The translations under genes were made by a program, and so were the position numbers. This document shows, piece after piece, positions 7,150 through 9,697 of a stretch of DNA of 9,697 nucleotides. Under the pieces are notes generated by a model. It was given only the letters and a program-made list of their open reading frames with translations, did no database searches and was not told where the DNA came from. The stretch is from Acidobacteriota bacterium (lineage in GTDB: Bacteria; Acidobacteriota; Blastocatellia; Pyrinomonadales; Pyrinomonadaceae): NCBI GenBank assembly GCA_024640445.1, contig JAHEEZ010000128.1, positions 1 to 9,697 of the forward strand, written 5' to 3'. Position 1 is the stretch's first letter. Each line of letters starts with the position of its first letter.

Positions 7150-8073
7150 ATGAATATGATTGTGAACAAGAGACCGGTCAGGATCTTAGCGGCGCTCTTA
7201 ACGCTATTGGTTTTGCAAATAGCGGTCGCCGATTCACGGGCGCAGGAAGCTCCATTCTCGATCGACGAATCCCCGCTTCCGAAACCGACAAGCCCGGTTA
7301 TGGATTACACGAGCGTGGTCGACGAGGCGACCCGACAGAGGATCGCCGACAAGATCATCAAGTTCCGCGACTCTTCAAACCCTTCCGTAGAGATCGGTGT
7401 AGCGGTGGTAAGCACGACCGGAGACCGTTCCATCTTCGAGTACTCCCTGGCGGTCGCAAGAGGTTGGGGGATCGGTTCCCGGGATGACGATAATCCGAGC
7501 CTCCTCCTGTTCATTGCCATAGACGACCGCAAGTATTTCACACAAGTCAGCTACGACCTCGAGGACGAACTGCCGGATGGTCTCGTCGGACAGCTTCAGC
7601 GACAGTACCTGGTACCGGAGTTCAAGGCCGGCAACTACGGCAAAGGGATCGAGGACACGATCGACGCGTACATTGAAACGATAAAGGCGAAACAGGCGGG
7701 CCTCCCGGGCCCGGCGGTGTCTACAACTCCCGATGACAGGGACATCGTCGACCGGGGGCTGGACGCCATCCCGAACAGCGTCTGCCGAGGCCTTTGCTGC
7801 CTCGCGATAATACTGTTCATCATCGCGATGATCAGCAGCGGAAGCAACGACGGCAAGGGCGGCCGGAGAAAGCGTGGAAAGACTGGGTTCGCGGGTGATC
7901 TCATGGCCTCGTTCCTGGCGGGACTGGCGGCTAGCGGCGGAAGCGGCTCTTCATCTTCGGGGTGGAGCAGCGGCGGAAGTTCTTCGGGTTGGAGCAGCGG
8001 AGGCGGCAGCAGCTGGGGAGGATTCAGCGGCGGCGGGAGTTTTGGAGGCGGAGGTTCGGGCGGAAGCTGGTAG
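7150..8073 (+). CDS. TPM-domain (YgcG-like) secreted membrane-anchored protein
   Basis: A predicted envelope protein of the TPM_phosphatase (YgcG/Psb32-like) family. Some family members hydrolyse phosphate esters or act in photosystem repair, but most have no settled role. The 307 residues have an N-terminal signal peptide (basic start, hydrophobic 11-27, possible cleavage after SRA near 31), a TPM domain (about 50-180) with conserved-looking VDEATRQRI, VEIGVAVV, DDNPSLLLFIAIDDRKYF and LVPEFKAGNYGKGI, a transmembrane helix (about 215-229) with three Cys at its edge (212, 216, 217), a basic patch (238-244), and a Gly/Ser/Trp-rich tail (262-307) ending GGSGGSW, as is common in YgcG relatives. 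The start could also be the ATG two codons later. No Shine-Dalgarno is clear, so read-through from the ZIP gene is possible. Confidence 0.85.
   Translation: MNMIVNKRPVRILAALLTLLVLQIAVADSRAQEAPFSIDESPLPKPTSPVMDYTSVVDEATRQRIADKIIKFRDSSNPSVEIGVAVVSTTGDRSIFEYSLAVARGWGIGSRDDDNPSLLLFIAIDDRKYFTQVSYDLEDELPDGLVGQLQRQYLVPEFKAGNYGKGIEDTIDAYIETIKAKQAGLPGPAVSTTPDDRDIVDRGLDAIPNSVCRGLCCLAIILFIIAMISSGSNDGKGGRRKRGKTGFAGDLMASFLAGLAASGGSGSSSSGWSSGGSSSGWSSGGGSSWGGFSGGGSFGGGGSGGSW
7954..8007 (+). repeat. 27-bp tandem duplication in the TPM tail
   Basis: Two back-to-back 27-bp units (7954-7980 and 7981-8007) differ at a few positions and encode SSGWSSGGS and SSGWSSGGG. Being a multiple of three, copy number can change without breaking the frame. 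Confidence 0.75.
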
Positions 8074-8091
8074 ACCCGCACCTTGCGAATT

Positions 8092-8095
8092 GGAG
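8092..8095 (+). promoter_or_regulatory. Ribosome binding site that fixes the NTase start
   Basis: GGAG lies 7 bases before the ATG at 8103. It supports that start over an in-frame ATG at 7962, which lies inside the TPM gene and would add an Arg-rich, low-complexity translation of the tail repeats. Confidence 0.65.
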
Positions 8096-8102
8096 CAAAT
8101 AT

Positions 8103-8819
8103 ATGAAGCAGTATTTCGAGGACTTTATCGAAGACCTGAGATCGGCGCATGGCGAAAACCTCAAGTCAGTTATCCTGTACGGCTCCGCTGCGACGGGCGA
8201 CTTCGTGCCTTTCCGGTCAAATTACAATCTGCTTGTGGCTCTTGAAGAGATCACGCCGGAAGATCTCAGGAACGCACACGCCTGCGTCCGCGAATGGACC
8301 AAGCTGGGACATCCGGTGCCGGTCTATTTCACGGTTGAGGAACTCCGTGAGGCCGGAGACGTATTCCCGATCGAGTTGCATTTTATGGAAACGGCGAGGA
8401 AGGTGTTGTTCGGCGACGACGTGCTCAAAGGTATTGAAATATCTGACGAGAACCTGAGGCACCAGACGGAGTACGAACTGCGAAGCAATTTGCTAAGGCT
8501 TCGGCGAAAATATATCGCCGCTTCGACATCGTCAGAGAATCTTGTGGAGTTGATGGCGGCGAGCATAGGGACTTTCGCGAACGCGTTCCGCGCTGTGCTT
8601 TTGCTGAAGGGCATTGAGCCGCCTGTCAGGAAATCGGAGATAGTCGCCCGCGTCTCGGAATCGGTCGGAATCTCCGGCGGCTCATTTGATAAGATAGTGG
8701 CGATCCGTGAACACGCTGGAGATCGCACATTGGATATCGTGAAGGCGAACGAGCTTTTTGCGGAATATCTGCGGGATATTGAAACGGTGATCAATAACGT
8801 CGATTCGATCAGGGAATAA
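8103..8819 (+). CDS. Nucleotidyltransferase-fold protein with degenerate catalytic motif
   Basis: A 238-residue cytoplasmic-looking protein, with no signal peptide or membrane helix, that has the start of a polymerase-beta-type nucleotidyltransferase domain. LKSVILYGSAATGDFVPF (20-37) carries the Gly-Ser signature (27-28). The next strand should hold the metal-binding Asp-x-Asp, but here reads S-N-Y-N-L-L-V, with Asn40 and Asn42. Both expected carboxylates are missing, so classical nucleotidyl transfer looks unlikely. The C-terminal half (about 115-235) appears helical and Arg/Leu-rich, as in NTase-associated helical domains. It lies 29 bp after the TPM gene and 23 bp before lemA, so co-expression is likely. 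Function is unknown: it may be a pseudoenzyme that binds nucleotide, RNA or a partner protein. Confidence 0.75.
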   Translation: MKQYFEDFIEDLRSAHGENLKSVILYGSAATGDFVPFRSNYNLLVALEEITPEDLRNAHACVREWTKLGHPVPVYFTVEELREAGDVFPIELHFMETARKVLFGDDVLKGIEISDENLRHQTEYELRSNLLRLRRKYIAASTSSENLVELMAASIGTFANAFRAVLLLKGIEPPVRKSEIVARVSESVGISGGSFDKIVAIREHAGDRTLDIVKANELFAEYLRDIETVINNVDSIRE

Positions 8820-8842
8820 ACAAGCTTCCATAGGAGGAACCG

Positions 8843-9436
8843 ATGATTAGAAATGCTTTGTTACTTGTGGTCGTCCTTTCGACGATGGCCTTTTCCGGCT
8901 GCAGCTACAACGATCTGACGGCTAAGCAGCAGACTGTAAAAGGAAAATGGGCTGACGTTGAAAGTTCCATGCAGCGTCGCTCCGATCTGCTACCGAACCT
9001 GTTCGAAGCCGCAAAAGCAGCGGGTTTCAACGAGCAGGAAGTGTTCGGCAAGATCGCGGACGCGCGCTCCAAGCTCGCAGGGCTTCAGCAACAGCCGCCC
9101 GCGGGAGACGGCGGTGCAAGGAGTCCGGAACAGAAGCAGGAAATGATGCAGGCGAATTCCGCACTGAGCCGGTTACTTGTGGTCTTCGAGAGTTATCCCG
9201 TACTGAAATCGAACGAGGCATTTCTGAAAGTGCAGGATGAGGTTGCGGGAACCGAAAACCGTATCGACGTAGCCCGCAAGGATTACAACAAGGCAGTGAC
9301 CGACTACAACACGACGCGGAACCAGTTTCCCGCGGTGATAACAGCTTCGCTCGTCGGCTTCAAGGAAGAGCCGTTCTACGAGGCTGAGAGCAAGGAAGCT
9401 CCTAAGTTCGACGCCAATGATATGAGGGGTAAGTAG
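8843..9436 (+). CDS. lemA: LemA family lipoprotein
   Basis: LemA proteins are membrane-anchored helical proteins exposed outside the cytoplasm; their biochemical role is unsettled. The 197 residues begin with a signal sequence ending in a lipobox-like FSGC (Cys20), so this member is probably a lipoprotein rather than simply membrane-spanning. Family blocks are WADVESSMQRRSDLLPNL (36-53), ESYPVLKSNEAFLKVQDEV (116-134), GTENRIDVARKDYN (136-149), VTDYNTTRNQFP (152-163) and FKEEPFYEAE (173-182). The start is certain: AGGAGG (8832-8837) lies 5 bases before the ATG. LemA genes often neighbour TPM genes. Here the order is TPM, NTase, LemA, with lemA last before a terminator-like hairpin. Confidence 0.92.
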   Translation: MIRNALLLVVVLSTMAFSGCSYNDLTAKQQTVKGKWADVESSMQRRSDLLPNLFEAAKAAGFNEQEVFGKIADARSKLAGLQQQPPAGDGGARSPEQKQEMMQANSALSRLLVVFESYPVLKSNEAFLKVQDEVAGTENRIDVARKDYNKAVTDYNTTRNQFPAVITASLVGFKEEPFYEAESKEAPKFDANDMRGK

Positions 9437-9444
9437 TCAGGAAA

Positions 9445-9469
9445 CGGGAGCCGGGGTTTCCGGCTCCCG
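9445..9469 (+). terminator. GC hairpin after lemA, likely end of the transcript
   Basis: CGGGAGCCGG (9445-9454) pairs perfectly with CCGGCTCCCG (9460-9469) around a 5-base loop, starting 8 bases after the lemA stop. No T run follows, so it is not a textbook intrinsic terminator. It may still end transcription or protect the 3' end. Confidence 0.6.
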
Positions 9470-9480
9470 ACATCGAATTG

Positions 9481-9620
9481 CGATTCACCATTCACGATTC
9501 GAACCAAGGTGCGTCGCACACCATACACCAAAATAACCTCTGCGCCCTCTGCGGTTCAAAAACCTTCCGACAAACTAACGTGTGTCGGACGCTCTATTCC
9601 CGATTCACTATTTACGATTC
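9481..9620. repeat. Pair of 20-bp repeats 120 bp apart, with internal 7-bp periodicity
   Basis: The stretches 9481-9500 and 9601-9620 match at 18 of 20 positions. Each is itself built of ATTCAC-like heptads (ATTCACC/ATTCACG and ATTCACT/ATTTACG). Between them, CCTCTGCG occurs twice (9537-9544 and 9546-9553). The stretch is non-coding and looks like short intergenic repeat material. Confidence 0.6.
9566..9589. repeat. Short palindrome in the intergenic repeat region
   Basis: TCCGACA (9566-9572) and TGTCGGA (9583-9589) are perfect inverted copies around a 10-base centre. The element lies between the two 20-bp repeats, about 37 bases beyond the stop codon of the convergent minus-strand gene, so it might act as a terminator for that gene. 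Confidence 0.4.
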
Positions 9621-9625
9621 ACCAG

Positions 9626-9697
9626 CTAAAACCCCCGCGAACTGCACATGGAGCAATGGTCGCAGGGCTTTTCGTTTGGTTCGAACGTGCAGGTCTT
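9626..9697 (-). CDS. C-terminal end of an unidentified cysteine-rich protein (cut by window edge)
   Basis: Reading leftwards from the right edge there are 23 codons and a TAG stop: KTCTFEPNEKP followed by CDHCSMCSSRGF. A C-x2-C-x2-C cluster preceded by another Cys suggests a metal site at the end of a longer protein whose body lies outside the window. I do not recognise the family. The reading frame is open to the edge and meets the repeat region right after the stop, which fits a real gene end, but 23 codons are weak evidence. Confidence 0.4.
   Translation of the reverse strand, partial: KTCTFEPNEKPCDHCSMCSSRGF

Noticed and set aside
7962..8102. N-terminal extension of the NTase into the TPM gene
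   Set aside because: It is an Arg-rich translation of the Gly/Ser repeat DNA in another frame; the ATG at 8103 has its own GGAG site.
9481..9620. CRISPR array
   Set aside because: Only two imperfect 20-bp copies with a 100-bp gap, internally repetitive, and no cas gene.

Overview
The window reads as a chromosomal segment of a Gram-negative-type bacterium with a peptidoglycan wall and moderately high GC content. I lean towards Acidobacteriota (Blastocatellia/Pyrinomonadaceae-like), judging from the overall protein style and the pairing of a division cluster with a TPM/LemA locus. This is inference and was not tested by any search. There are no rRNA or tRNA genes, no insertion sequence and no CRISPR array.

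Left part, minus strand (1-5969): the 5' portion of a division and cell wall (dcw) operon, read right to left as rsmH, ftsL-like, ftsI (class B PBP), murF and mraY. MraY runs off the left edge. The genes are tightly packed, with gaps of 21, 39 and 40 bp and one 4-bp overlap, so one transcript is likely. Together they carry out 16S rRNA methylation, septal peptidoglycan synthesis and the late steps of lipid I formation. Two usual members of the cluster are absent from their normal places: murE, because ftsI and murF overlap directly, and mraZ, because nothing codes for it upstream of rsmH.

Middle (about 5867-6299): a divergent control region. It holds a good sigma70-type promoter firing towards rsmH (TTGACA, 18 bp, TAGAAT), a perfect 9-bp hairpin just after the expected transcript start, three 10-bp-phased GG repeats that resemble the layout of MraZ boxes, a possible 29-codon leader ORF with the best Shine-Dalgarno in the region, a perfect 8-bp inverted repeat between the two promoters, and a TATAAT box firing towards the rightward genes.

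Right part, plus strand (6300-9436): a ZIP-family metal transporter, then a secreted, membrane-anchored TPM-domain protein with a Gly/Ser/Trp tail, a nucleotidyltransferase-fold protein and a LemA lipoprotein. The nucleotidyltransferase has Asn-Tyr-Asn where active enzymes have Asp-x-Asp, so it may be a pseudoenzyme. It sits between two protein types that often occur together, which makes the TPM / degenerate NTase / LemA trio the most promising candidate for something undescribed here.

Right edge (9437-9697): a strong GC hairpin closing the lemA transcript, then a non-coding stretch of short repeats and palindromes, and the last 23 codons of a minus-strand gene ending in a cysteine cluster.
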